Below are positions 8,227 through 15,730 of a DNA stretch of 64,000 bases, in pieces. The DNA comes from Methanomassiliicoccales archaeon LGM-DZ1. GTDB taxonomy: Archaea > Thermoplasmatota > Thermoplasmata > Methanomassiliicoccales > Methanomethylophilaceae. The translations under genes and the position numbers were made by a program. Each line of letters starts with the position of its first letter. Within the stretch, counting starts at the first letter, position 1. The DNA lies in the NCBI GenBank assembly GCA_030168595.1, contig CP115556.1:1674001-1738000 (forward strand). The letters are read 5' to 3'. The notes beneath the pieces are model-generated. The model searched no databases. It saw only the letters and a list, made by a program, of their open reading frames with translations, and had not been told where the DNA came from.

Positions 8227-9248
8227 GCGTGAAGGGCAGGTTCATGCACATCTGCGGGACCCACCAGGACACCATCGTCCGCTTCGGCCTCAAGTCCATG
8301 ATGGACGAGGCCGGGGTGGAGGTCCACCAGGGGCCGGGCTGCCCGGTGTGCGTGACCACCAGCCAGGAGATCGCCGACGCCATCACGCTGGCCAGGAACG
8401 GCATCACGGTCACCGCTTTCGGGGACATGATGAGGGTCCCGACCACCATCGGTTCCCTGTTCGACGCCCGCGCGGACGGCTGCGACGTGAGGATCGTCTA
8501 TTCCGTCGAGGACGCCGTCGCCATGGCGAGGAAGGAGCCTAAGAAGCCCTTCGTCTTCGTCGGCGTCGGGTTCGAGACCACCGCGCCGTCCACCGGCGTC
8601 CCCCTGCAGAAAGGGGACGTCCCGGAGAACTTCACGGTCTACAGCTGCCACCGCTACACCGCGCCCTGCGTCGAGACCATACTGAACATGGGCGAATCGA
8701 AGATCGACGGCCTGGTCATGCCCGGCCATGTCGCCGTGGTCACCGGGACCAAGGCGTTCGAGTACTTCTCCACCGAGTACGGCGTCCCCCAGGTGGTCTG
8801 CGGGTTCGAGCCCCTGGACATGCTGATGTCCTGCTACATGCTCTGCCGCCAGCTGAAGGAGGGGAGGGCGGAGATCGAGAACGAGTACACCCGGCTGGTG
8901 AAGCCCGAGGGCAACGTGAAGGCCCGCAAGATCATGGACGACACCTTCATGCCGGTCGACCGCAAGTGGCGCGGGTTCCCCATCATCCCCAAGTCCGGGA
9001 TGGCCCTGAAGCCCAAGTTCGCCAAATACGATGCCACCAAAGTCTGGGAGGACATCCTCGCCAAGACCCCCCAGGTGGAAGAGGAGCCCAAGGGCTGCAA
9101 CTGCGGCCAGGTCCTCCGCGGGCTGATCGACTCGGAGCAGTGCCCCATGTTCGGGAAGGCCTGCAAGCCGACCTCGCCGATGGGCCCCTGCATGGTGTCC
9201 GCCGAGGGCAACTGCAACATAGCCTACCGCTTCCGGGGGAAGGTCTGA
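8166..9248 (+). CDS. hypD: HypD [NiFe] hydrogenase maturation protein
   Basis: A 360-residue iron-sulfur protein that, with HypC, builds the Fe(CN)2CO unit of [NiFe] hydrogenases. Hallmarks include HICGTHQDT, GPGCPVC, FGDMMRVP, GFETTAPST and a Cys-rich C-terminus (NCGQVLRG, CPMFGKAC, GPCMVSAEG) that holds the [4Fe-4S] cluster. The start ATG has a good Shine-Dalgarno (GGAAGAGGAGG) 8-9 bases upstream, inside hypA. hypC, hypE and hypF are not in the window. Confidence 0.96.
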   Translation: MFNYRDAATAKKIVEKTKELGVKGRFMHICGTHQDTIVRFGLKSMMDEAGVEVHQGPGCPVCVTTSQEIADAITLARNGITVTAFGDMMRVPTTIGSLFDARADGCDVRIVYSVEDAVAMARKEPKKPFVFVGVGFETTAPSTGVPLQKGDVPENFTVYSCHRYTAPCVETILNMGESKIDGLVMPGHVAVVTGTKAFEYFSTEYGVPQVVCGFEPLDMLMSCYMLCRQLKEGRAEIENEYTRLVKPEGNVKARKIMDDTFMPVDRKWRGFPIIPKSGMALKPKFAKYDATKVWEDILAKTPQVEEEPKGCNCGQVLRGLIDSEQCPMFGKACKPTSPMGPCMVSAEGNCNIAYRFRGKV

Positions 9249-9812
9249 ATGAAGGAGAAGGCGTATCCGAAGGCTCCCACCCTTGTGCTCGTGATCACCA
9301 ACGATTCGACCGTGATGCTCAAGGACGGGATCTGCAGCGCTTTCGAGCTCTTCGGAGGCCGCGCCCAGGAGGTCAAGAACCTGGTCGCGAGGCTGGACCT
9401 CGCCAAAAAGCGCGACGGGAGCAAGCTCTGCGAGGTGTCCTTCGGGATCGTCACGAGCCATTTCGGATATGTGCCGGCCGATTACACGGTGATGAAGTAC
9501 CCCGTGTCCGAGGTCATGTCGAAGCCCGAGGATTACGAGAGGGTGCAGAAGGAGAAGGACTTCCTGGGCAAGATCGATTACACCTCCAAGCTCTTCGACC
9601 GCGTCATCGTCTGCGTGCCCAAGCACATGATGGAGATGATCATGGCGAGCAACTGCCTGCCCGAGGGCAGGGTCATCGCCGTCACCAGCCCCGATCTCAA
9701 GGAAGAGTGCCAGCAGCGCGATTGGATGTTCCTCCCCAGGAACGGGCCGCGCGTAGGCGCGGAGAACGCCGCGCTCATCATGCAGGAGATCGTGAGGATC
9801 TCCGATCCCTGA
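9249..9812 (+). CDS. Hypothetical protein coupled to hypD
   Basis: A 187-residue soluble protein that I cannot assign. Its ATG directly follows the hypD stop (TGAATG), so it is translated together with hypD. The sequence is an alpha/beta type with hydrophobic strands (LVLVITND, DRVIVCVP, GRVIAVTSP) and a conserved-looking SFGIVTSHFGY segment. No metal-binding cysteine set is seen. Its position suggests a link with hydrogenase maturation or may simply be historical. Confidence 0.7.
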   Translation: MKEKAYPKAPTLVLVITNDSTVMLKDGICSAFELFGGRAQEVKNLVARLDLAKKRDGSKLCEVSFGIVTSHFGYVPADYTVMKYPVSEVMSKPEDYERVQKEKDFLGKIDYTSKLFDRVIVCVPKHMMEMIMASNCLPEGRVIAVTSPDLKEECQQRDWMFLPRNGPRVGAENAALIMQEIVRISDP

Positions 9813-9849
9813 CCGGCCCTGCTGCGGAATCCCGGCAGGCCTTCAGCGT

Positions 9850-10563
9850 TCAGCGGGTATTTCTCGGAGTCTGCAGCTGCAGTGCTAGCGCCTCTCTCAG
9901 GCGGGTCTTGTCCTCAGTGGAGACGGCGTGCGACTCGCGGATCTTCCTGACGGCCAGCCTCAGCACCTCCAGGTCCGCGCATCCGGAGACCAGCGCCTTC
10001 TCGGTCATCTCCGGGTAAGCGATGTAGCAGAACGATAGGCACCAGCCGGCGCCCATGCTGCAGTAGTATCCGGGGCTGGAGATCCGGCGCATCTGCTCTA
10101 TGATCTGCGCGATGTGCTCATCATCGATGAAATGGAACAGCATCATGACCGCTCCGACGCGCATCATGAACTCTCTGCCCGTCTTCAGCATCCTCAGCGA
10201 CATGTCCCAGAGCATTTCCGCGGAAGATTCGGAATCGATCTTCCATGAGCCGCAGAGGGTATCGCAGGTCCCCCAGTCTGCAATCTCCCGGGAGAACTCC
10301 TCGGTCAGACGGACCCTCTCCCGCCCGCTCATCTCGGCTTCCGCGATGACCAGGGCCTTCAGGACCTTCTGCTCATAGTAATGCGGCTCGAGCTCCAGGA
10401 ACGAGCGCCAGTCGCCTTTCATGATCTTCCCGGCGAACTTCCGCAGCAGGGGCATGCGCACCCCCGCCATCCTGCCGGCATCGGGGATGATCCTGCTGTT
10501 GAACGTGCGGTAGGCTGGGTCGGCGTTCGCTTCGAGGAACGCATCGACCTCCTCCTGCTTCAC
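9850..10563 (-). CDS. AlkD-like DNA alkylation repair protein
   Basis: A 237-residue all-helical HEAT-repeat protein of the AlkC/AlkD type, which excises N3- and N7-alkylated purines without base flipping. Family features are NADPAYRTFNSRIIPD near the N-terminus, ADWGTCDTLCG in the middle and the VLRLAVRKIRES repeat near the end. The start is GTG at 10561-10563, overlapping the ogt stop as GTGA, so the two repair genes are co-translated. No in-frame ATG lies close to the N-terminus. Confidence 0.82.
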   Translation of the reverse strand: MKQEEVDAFLEANADPAYRTFNSRIIPDAGRMAGVRMPLLRKFAGKIMKGDWRSFLELEPHYYEQKVLKALVIAEAEMSGRERVRLTEEFSREIADWGTCDTLCGSWKIDSESSAEMLWDMSLRMLKTGREFMMRVGAVMMLFHFIDDEHIAQIIEQMRRISSPGYYCSMGAGWCLSFCYIAYPEMTEKALVSGCADLEVLRLAVRKIRESHAVSTEDKTRLREALALQLQTPRNTR

Positions 10564-11030
10564 GACTGCTCCTTCTCGATGGCCAGCAGGCGGGATTTCA
10601 GTTCGGACCCGCCGACGTAGCTGCCGACCCCGCCGGCCGAAGGCACGACGCGGTGGCACGGCACGATTATGGGTATCCTGTTCTCCGCGCACGCCGAACC
10701 TGCGGCGCGGACCGCCTTGGGGTGCCCGGCTGCCGCGGCCAGCTCCGTGTAGGTCACGGTCTTCCCGTAGGGTATCTCCGAGAGAGCGTGCCAGACATCG
10801 AGGCGGAAGGAGGTCCCTTCCTGCAGATAGGGGACTTCGAACTTCTTCCTGCCGCCGGCCAGGTATTCTCCTATCTCGGCGGCGGCCTCCTCGGTGACCT
10901 CCCAGGAGCCCTCCTGCATTGCGGGGAGGTTCTCGTTGGGAAGATAGACCGCCGTCACAGCATCCTCGGTACCGCATACGCTGAGCTTTCCGATTATCGT
11001 GACGAATGTCTTTATGCGCTCGTTCTCCAT
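10560..11030 (-). CDS. ogt: Methylated-DNA--protein-cysteine methyltransferase
   Basis: A suicide enzyme that removes the methyl group from O6-methylguanine. The 156-residue protein contains the acceptor-cysteine motif PCHRVV and the family's upstream IPYGKTVTYTELA and the following GGVGSYVGG. It sits with the AlkD-like gene in a two-gene alkylation-repair operon. The paired repair functions may be useful in a cell handling methylated corrinoids and amines, but that is speculation. Confidence 0.95.
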   Translation of the reverse strand: MENERIKTFVTIIGKLSVCGTEDAVTAVYLPNENLPAMQEGSWEVTEEAAAEIGEYLAGGRKKFEVPYLQEGTSFRLDVWHALSEIPYGKTVTYTELAAAAGHPKAVRAAGSACAENRIPIIVPCHRVVPSAGGVGSYVGGSELKSRLLAIEKEQS

Positions 11031-11084
11031 CGATTTCGGCTATGGGTTGAAAATTATTTATCGCATTCGGCGGATTTGTTCCCG

Positions 11085-12062
11085 ATGATAATAAGCGCCA
11101 GCAGGCGCACAGATATCTCTGCGTTCCACTCGGAGTGGATGATGAACAGGCTCCGCGCCGGGTACTGCCTCGTCCGCAATCCTGTGTACCGTCAGCTGGT
11201 GTACCGCGTGAGCCTCGCCCGCGCGGACGTGGACGCCCTGGTCTTCATCACCAAGGACCCGTCGCCGATGCTCCAATACCTGGACGAGATCGGGCGCATG
11301 GGCCACATGTGCCTCTTCCAGGTGACCGTCACCGGCTACGGCAGGGACCTGGAGCCCGGGGTCCCTCCGAAGGCGTCCGTGACCGAGGCCTTCCGTAGGA
11401 TATCGGAGAAGCTCGGCCCCGACCGCATAGCGTGGAGGTACGACCCGATAATAATCAATGAGCGCCATTCGCTCGCCTGGCACAGCAGGAAGTTCGAGAC
11501 CCTCTGCGGGGAGCTGGAGGGATACACGGACCGCTGCATATTCAGCTTCCTCGACATGTACGGCAAGCTGTCGGGGCACTCGGACCTCCTGCGCTCCCTC
11601 ACATCCGGCGAGATGGACGCCATGGCGGCGATGATGTCGAAGACGGCAGAGAAGCACGGGATCGGGCTGAGCTATTGCTGTCCCAGATATGATCTTTCTG
11701 CGTTCGGGATCGACAATCTCGGATGCATCGACAGGAGGACGATGACGCACCTGGGGATCCCGTTCGAGGACGAGGATTCCAAGCTGCGCGATGGATGCAG
11801 GTGCATCAAGAGCATTGACATCGGGGAGTACAACACCTGCGCGCACGGATGCCTGTACTGCTACGCGAACTCGTCCGATCCCTCCACGAGGGAGGGGAAG
11901 GTCTACGACCCGTCCGCCGAGATGCTCTCGGGGAGCCCCGGCCCGGAGGACGAGGTCGTGCCCCTGAAGGGGCGCGAGGTCCCCAGGATAACCGACTTCT
12001 TCGATTATACCCAGTACGGCAGGGTCAGGCGACGGCCCCGCCCGCTGCCTTCTCTTCGCTGA
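11085..12062 (+). CDS. DUF1848 family protein (Fe-S cluster candidate)
   Basis: A 325-residue DUF1848 protein. It opens with IISASRRTDI, typical of the family, and ends with a cysteine cluster C-x4-C-x2-C (NTCAHGCLYCYAN) plus CRCIKS upstream, likely ligands of an iron-sulfur cluster. The biochemical role of the family is unknown. The ATG is about 28 bp after a TATA-like ATTATTTA, so the message is probably leaderless; it is divergent from ogt. Its 3' end overlaps the convergent transporter gene by 38 bp. Confidence 0.85.
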   Translation: MIISASRRTDISAFHSEWMMNRLRAGYCLVRNPVYRQLVYRVSLARADVDALVFITKDPSPMLQYLDEIGRMGHMCLFQVTVTGYGRDLEPGVPPKASVTEAFRRISEKLGPDRIAWRYDPIIINERHSLAWHSRKFETLCGELEGYTDRCIFSFLDMYGKLSGHSDLLRSLTSGEMDAMAAMMSKTAEKHGIGLSYCCPRYDLSAFGIDNLGCIDRRTMTHLGIPFEDEDSKLRDGCRCIKSIDIGEYNTCAHGCLYCYANSSDPSTREGKVYDPSAEMLSGSPGPEDEVVPLKGREVPRITDFFDYTQYGRVRRRPRPLPSLR

Positions 12063-13014
12063 GCTCCTTCTCCATCCTCTTCTTGGAGAACAGGACGGAG
12101 TCCATGAAGGCCACCCAGATGACCTCGATGATGATCGAGCAGGCGACGGCCACCATGGCGTCGCCGATGGCCGGCCCCTCCATGACCGAGACGCACAGGG
12201 CAATGGCTATGCCCTTGTTCTTGTAGGAGATCATGAGGATGTCCGGGACGCGCTGGGCCCAGGGTATGCGGGCCTTCTTCTCCGCATAGGCGGTGAACGT
12301 CCCGAGCCCGAAATCGCGCAGGAAGGCGATGAGCATGAACACTATGAACACGTCCGCCGCCTTCGGGAAGTTGGTGGAGCTGACGGAGAGCCAGACCAGG
12401 AAGAATATGCAGCAGTTGAGGAAGACCGCCATGGAGGTCTTGCCGACCTTCACCCTCGTGAAGAGGCGGGAGACCACCAGCGGGATGCCGATGATCTCGA
12501 TGACGGTCTTCACCACGCTGTACATGTCGACGGTCTCGCCCAGGGTGACCCAGATGATGAAGGGGATCCACACCAGGTCGACGACGTAGACGATGATGGT
12601 GGAGCGCAGGGCATGCTCCAGGTCCCCCCTCAGTATGAGGGAGAGCGGGCCCACCGAGGCGGCGAACGGCGCGGCGGCGATGAACACCAGCCCCTCGGCG
12701 TAGCGGCCGTAGGCCTCGGTGCCGTCGAGGATGTAATAGGCGATCAGCGGGATGATGCTGGCGAGGACGATCCCCAGCAGAACGGCGCGGGCCACCGACC
12801 GGCGGTGCTCGATGGGATTGAGGTTCCTGTAGGGGATCCTGGATAGCGTGATCGTCATCATGATAGCCAGCACCAGTATGGTGATGTTGCTGCGGCGGTC
12901 GGACGTCAGGACATCCCCGGGGAAGAAACCGCCGTAATTGGTGATCAGCGAGACGACAAGGGCCAGCCCCATCATGAAGGCGGTGCTGCACAGGAGCTTC
13001 AGGATGACTTTCAT
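12025..13014 (-). CDS. SBF/BASS-like membrane transporter
   Basis: A 329-residue protein with about nine or ten hydrophobic helices. Short motifs such as AAPFAASVGPLSLIL and a second one around YKNKGIAIAL recall the two crossing regions of the bile acid:sodium symporter (BASS) fold, which also includes arsenite exporters. The C-terminus is short and charged. The substrate cannot be read from the sequence. The promoter region on the 5' side holds an 11-bp-arm inverted repeat (13045-13080). Confidence 0.65.
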   Translation of the reverse strand: MKVILKLLCSTAFMMGLALVVSLITNYGGFFPGDVLTSDRRSNITILVLAIMMTITLSRIPYRNLNPIEHRRSVARAVLLGIVLASIIPLIAYYILDGTEAYGRYAEGLVFIAAAPFAASVGPLSLILRGDLEHALRSTIIVYVVDLVWIPFIIWVTLGETVDMYSVVKTVIEIIGIPLVVSRLFTRVKVGKTSMAVFLNCCIFFLVWLSVSSTNFPKAADVFIVFMLIAFLRDFGLGTFTAYAEKKARIPWAQRVPDILMISYKNKGIAIALCVSVMEGPAIGDAMVAVACSIIIEVIWVAFMDSVLFSKKRMEKELSEEKAAGGAVA

Positions 13015-13044
13015 TGCAATAGGAAGTCGGAGCCACTATTAATA

Positions 13045-13080
13045 TATTGATTATCATTAAATTATTAACGATAATCAATA
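13045..13080. repeat. Inverted repeat with 11-bp arms
   Basis: TATTGATTATC at 13045-13055 is mirrored by GATAATCAATA at 13070-13080 with a 14-bp AT-rich spacer. It lies between the stop of the XRE regulator and the start of the SBF-like transporter, in the position of that transporter's promoter. The half-site TTATC is shared with the repeat at 13867-13883. Confidence 0.55.
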
Positions 13081-13088
13081 ATTAATGA

Positions 13089-13307
13089 TCACTCGGGCTT
13101 CTCATCCTCGATGTACTCGAGGATGTCGCCGGGCTGGCAGTCCAGGGCCCTGCAGATCCCGTTCAGCGTCGAGAACCTGATGGCGCAGATCTTCCCCGTC
13201 TTTATGTTGGAGAGGTTCACGTTGCTGATGCCGACCATCTTAGCCAGCTGGTTGAGAGAGATCTTCCTGTCGGCCATCACCCTGTCCAATCTGAGAACTA
13301 TCGTCAT
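13089..13307 (-). CDS. XRE/Cro-C1 type regulator (YozG-like)
   Basis: A 72-residue single-domain helix-turn-helix protein (SLNQLAKMVGISNVNLSNIKTG form the HTH, spanning roughly residues 16-37). It ends DCQPGDILEYIED, the pattern of short Xre regulators of the YozG kind. It lies 9 bp downstream of a DUF2975 membrane protein, a pairing seen repeatedly in bacteria and archaea where the membrane partner is thought to modulate the regulator. Both flanking intergenic regions carry TTATC-type inverted repeats that are candidate operators. Confidence 0.88.
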   Translation of the reverse strand: MTIVLRLDRVMADRKISLNQLAKMVGISNVNLSNIKTGKICAIRFSTLNGICRALDCQPGDILEYIEDEKPE

Positions 13308-13316
13308 GCCGTCGCC

Positions 13317-13835
13317 TCACAGGGTATGGTCCGATTCGTCCTGCAGGAGGGAACCGTAGCGGATGATCAGAGCGAACATGTAGAGGACGACGGCGATGAG
13401 CACGCATCCGAAGAACATGAAGGAGATGACGGCCAGGCCGTTGCCGCCGGCCGCTTCCAGCACCAGGAACGCCACGGCGCATACGAGGTAGCTTTTGGAG
13501 ACCATCTTGATCCTGGAGGTGTTGGTCTCGGTGAAGGGGCTGTGCTCCGTGTAGATGGAGACCATGACCTGATACGTCGTGAACACGGTGATGACCGCCA
13601 GCGCGAAGATCAGGAGCATTATCAGGTATGCTGACACTGCCTCGGCGTCCGTTCCGTCAGTGAAATCGGAGCCGATGAACCCTCCGAGGAATTCGCGCAT
13701 GCCGTCCGAGAACAGCGACCCGGCGCCCAGCACCATCAGCGCACCGATGATGGCCGACAGGACGGCAGTGCCGGCGAACATGACCTTGGATCCGTACAGG
13801 CACACCTTCTTCAGTGTGGAGAGGTCTCCCTTCAT
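13317..13835 (-). CDS. DUF2975-like membrane protein
   Basis: A 172-residue protein with four predicted membrane helices: VMFAGTAVLSAIIGALMVL at the N-terminus, YLIMLLIFALAVITVF, SYLVCAVAFLVLEA and VISFMFFGCVLIAVVL. Size, topology and its immediate partnership with a small XRE regulator fit the DUF2975 family. It is the first gene of the two-gene operon. The function is unknown but probably sensory or regulatory. Confidence 0.75.
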   Translation of the reverse strand: MKGDLSTLKKVCLYGSKVMFAGTAVLSAIIGALMVLGAGSLFSDGMREFLGGFIGSDFTDGTDAEAVSAYLIMLLIFALAVITVFTTYQVMVSIYTEHSPFTETNTSRIKMVSKSYLVCAVAFLVLEAAGGNGLAVISFMFFGCVLIAVVLYMFALIIRYGSLLQDESDHTL

Positions 13836-13866
13836 ATGCCAGTTATATCAGGCCCTGTTCTTTTAT

Positions 13867-13883
13867 TTATCGATAGTCGATAA
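13867..13883. promoter_or_regulatory. Inverted repeat TTATCGA-TAG-TCGATAA
   Basis: Seven-base perfect arms with a 3-bp spacer lie between the divergent DUF2975/XRE operon and the MenA-type gene. This is a likely operator for the XRE protein, acting on its own operon and perhaps on the prenyltransferase. Confidence 0.5.
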
Positions 13884-13921
13884 CGCAAGACTACTTTAAG
13901 CACCTCGGCAATCCCGTGCGC

Positions 13922-14827
13922 ATGGCAGATGTGAAGCCCGTTAAGGCCGGATGGTTCAACGTGTTCCGGTCCTGGACCCTCCACGGCGCGGTGGTGCCCG
14001 TGCTCATCGGCGGCGCCGTCGCCTACGCCGACGGGGAGTTCTGCTGGTGGATCTTCCTTCTGGTGCTCGCCGGGGGATGCCTGCTGCAGTCGGCGTCCAA
14101 CATCCTCAACACCTACGGCGATTTCGCCAAGGGGACGGACACCGTCGATAACGAGACCCGCTCCCCCGAGCTCGTCACGGGCGCTCTTTCCCCCAAGAAA
14201 GTGTTCTTGGCGGGGATGGCCTGCCTGGGAATCACCGCCGCCATCGGTCTGGTGCTGATCTGGCACATAGGATGGGGGATCCTCTGGTTCGGTATCGCCG
14301 GCATAGCCGGGGCCGGCCTGTACACCGTAGGAGTGGCCTACAAGTACCATGGGATGGGGCAGATCTGCTGCTTTATCCTCATGGGTCTGCTCATGCACAC
14401 CGGGACCTACTATGCCATGGCCGGCACGGTCACCTGGGAGGCATTCCTGCTGGGTCTTCCGAACGCGTTCCTGATCACGTCCGTCCTGAGCGGCAACGAG
14501 ATGCGCGACTACTGGGAGGACAGGAAGGCGGGCGTCGGCACCCTCTCCGGGCACATGACCTACGCCCACAGCATGATGCTCTACAGGGCGGAGGGATGCG
14601 CCGCCTATGTGATCCTGGCGGCGATAATCATAGCTGGCGCCGTGCCGTGGACCTGCGCGCTTGCGTTCGCGGCCCTGTGGGACCTGAAGAAGGTCTTGGA
14701 CAATTCAAAGCTGGCGCCGACCGAGGCGGGGCCCAGCAGGCTGCTGGTCCCGATGGCGTTCAGCCACAACTGGCATTTCGGTGTCCTCCTGACCGCAGGA
14801 TACCTGATAGGGTACTTCCTGCTGTGA
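13922..14827 (+). CDS. MenA-like UbiA-family prenyltransferase
   Basis: An integral membrane aromatic prenyltransferase of 301 residues with eight or nine helices. It shows both UbiA acidic motifs: NILNTYGDFAKGTD near residue 60 and NEMRDYWEDRKAG near residue 195, the latter close to MenA (1,4-dihydroxy-2-naphthoate polyprenyltransferase). I start at ATG 13922; a GTG lies two codons upstream. A UbiE-type methyltransferase follows after 37 bp. In this lineage the product might be a quinone-like or phenazine-like membrane carrier; this is unresolved. Confidence 0.82.
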   Translation: MADVKPVKAGWFNVFRSWTLHGAVVPVLIGGAVAYADGEFCWWIFLLVLAGGCLLQSASNILNTYGDFAKGTDTVDNETRSPELVTGALSPKKVFLAGMACLGITAAIGLVLIWHIGWGILWFGIAGIAGAGLYTVGVAYKYHGMGQICCFILMGLLMHTGTYYAMAGTVTWEAFLLGLPNAFLITSVLSGNEMRDYWEDRKAGVGTLSGHMTYAHSMMLYRAEGCAAYVILAAIIIAGAVPWTCALAFAALWDLKKVLDNSKLAPTEAGPSRLLVPMAFSHNWHFGVLLTAGYLIGYFLL

Positions 14828-14864
14828 TCGGGCTGCGGGGTACCGGAGGATGAGGTGAGAGACA

Positions 14865-15623
14865 ATGGCTGAGGAAGAAGTCAAACCCAACGGAACGCAG
14901 TTCGACGGCAAGGAGGTCTACGTGAAAGATGTGTTCACGGAGATCGCGTCGTACTATGATGAGATGAACGAGATAATGTCCCTGAGGATGATCCAGAGCT
15001 GGCACAGGTACATGATGAAGCTCGCCGGGGACATCTCGGGGAAGAACTGCATCGACATCGGCACCGGGACGGGCGAAATAGCGTTCCTGGTCGCCGAGCA
15101 CGCCGGCCCGGAGGGGCACGTGACCGGGCTGGACATCACCCCGGAGATGCTGAAGTACGCCGAGTCCAAAATGCCGGAGAGGCATCTCCCGAGGCCGGTG
15201 GAGTTCGTCGAAGGGGATGCCCTCAATCTGCAGTACCCCGATGAGACCTTCGACCTGGTCACCAGCGGGTACATGCTGAGGAACGTAAACGACGTCCAGA
15301 AGGCGATCTGCGAGATGAACCGCGTCCTCAGGAAAGGGGGCAAGGCGGTGGTGGCCGAGATGGCCACTCCGGACAACAGGGTCATCCGCTATTTCTTCAA
15401 TATATACATGAAGTACCGCGTCCAGAAGATCGGGAGGAAGTACGACAAGGGGGAGTCCATAGACGGGAAGATGCCTGCCTACGATTGGCTCGCCAACTCC
15501 ATCAAGGGCTTCCCTCACGGCGAGATCATGGAGGAGAAGTTCAGGAAGGCCGGGTTCACTGATGTGAAGGCCCACAAGAAGAACTTCGGCGCGGTTTACA
15601 TATACGAAGGAGTGAAGGAGTGA
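14865..15623 (+). CDS. UbiE/MenG-like SAM-dependent methyltransferase
   Basis: A 252-residue class I methyltransferase. The SAM-binding loop is IDIGTGTGEIAF, followed by TGLDITPEML and LVTSGYMLRNV, matching the UbiE/MenG family that C-methylates prenylated quinone rings. It has a strong Shine-Dalgarno (GAGGTGA) and follows the MenA-like gene, so the two are probably one operon and act in successive steps on the same lipid ring. A tandem of hairpins downstream (15631-15711) ends both converging units. Confidence 0.85.
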   Translation: MAEEEVKPNGTQFDGKEVYVKDVFTEIASYYDEMNEIMSLRMIQSWHRYMMKLAGDISGKNCIDIGTGTGEIAFLVAEHAGPEGHVTGLDITPEMLKYAESKMPERHLPRPVEFVEGDALNLQYPDETFDLVTSGYMLRNVNDVQKAICEMNRVLRKGGKAVVAEMATPDNRVIRYFFNIYMKYRVQKIGRKYDKGESIDGKMPAYDWLANSIKGFPHGEIMEEKFRKAGFTDVKAHKKNFGAVYIYEGVKE

Positions 15624-15630
15624 GAAACAA

Positions 15631-15648
15631 GCGGCGGGCTTCCGCCGC
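15631..15648. terminator. Hairpin after the UbiE-like gene
   Basis: GCGGCGG and CCGCCGC pair around a GCTT loop just past the stop codon, with C/T-rich sequence after it. Confidence 0.55.
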
Positions 15649-15692
15649 CTCTCTTCCTATTCTTTATCACTATTAAAAAGAAGAATTATGGA

Positions 15693-15711
15693 AAGGGGGC
15701 ACGGCCCCCTT
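15693..15711. terminator. Hairpin after the M18 aminopeptidase gene (minus strand)
   Basis: AAGGGGGC pairs with GCCCCCTT around a 3-base loop; it lies 20 bp past the stop of the minus-strand gene and is followed on that strand by an A/T-rich run. Confidence 0.5.
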
Positions 15712-15730
15712 CAGAAGTTTATCGGTCCCT

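Noticed and set aside
12613-12846. Acidic 77-codon frame inside the SBF-like transporter
   Set aside because: Entirely antisense to the transporter and without initiation signals.
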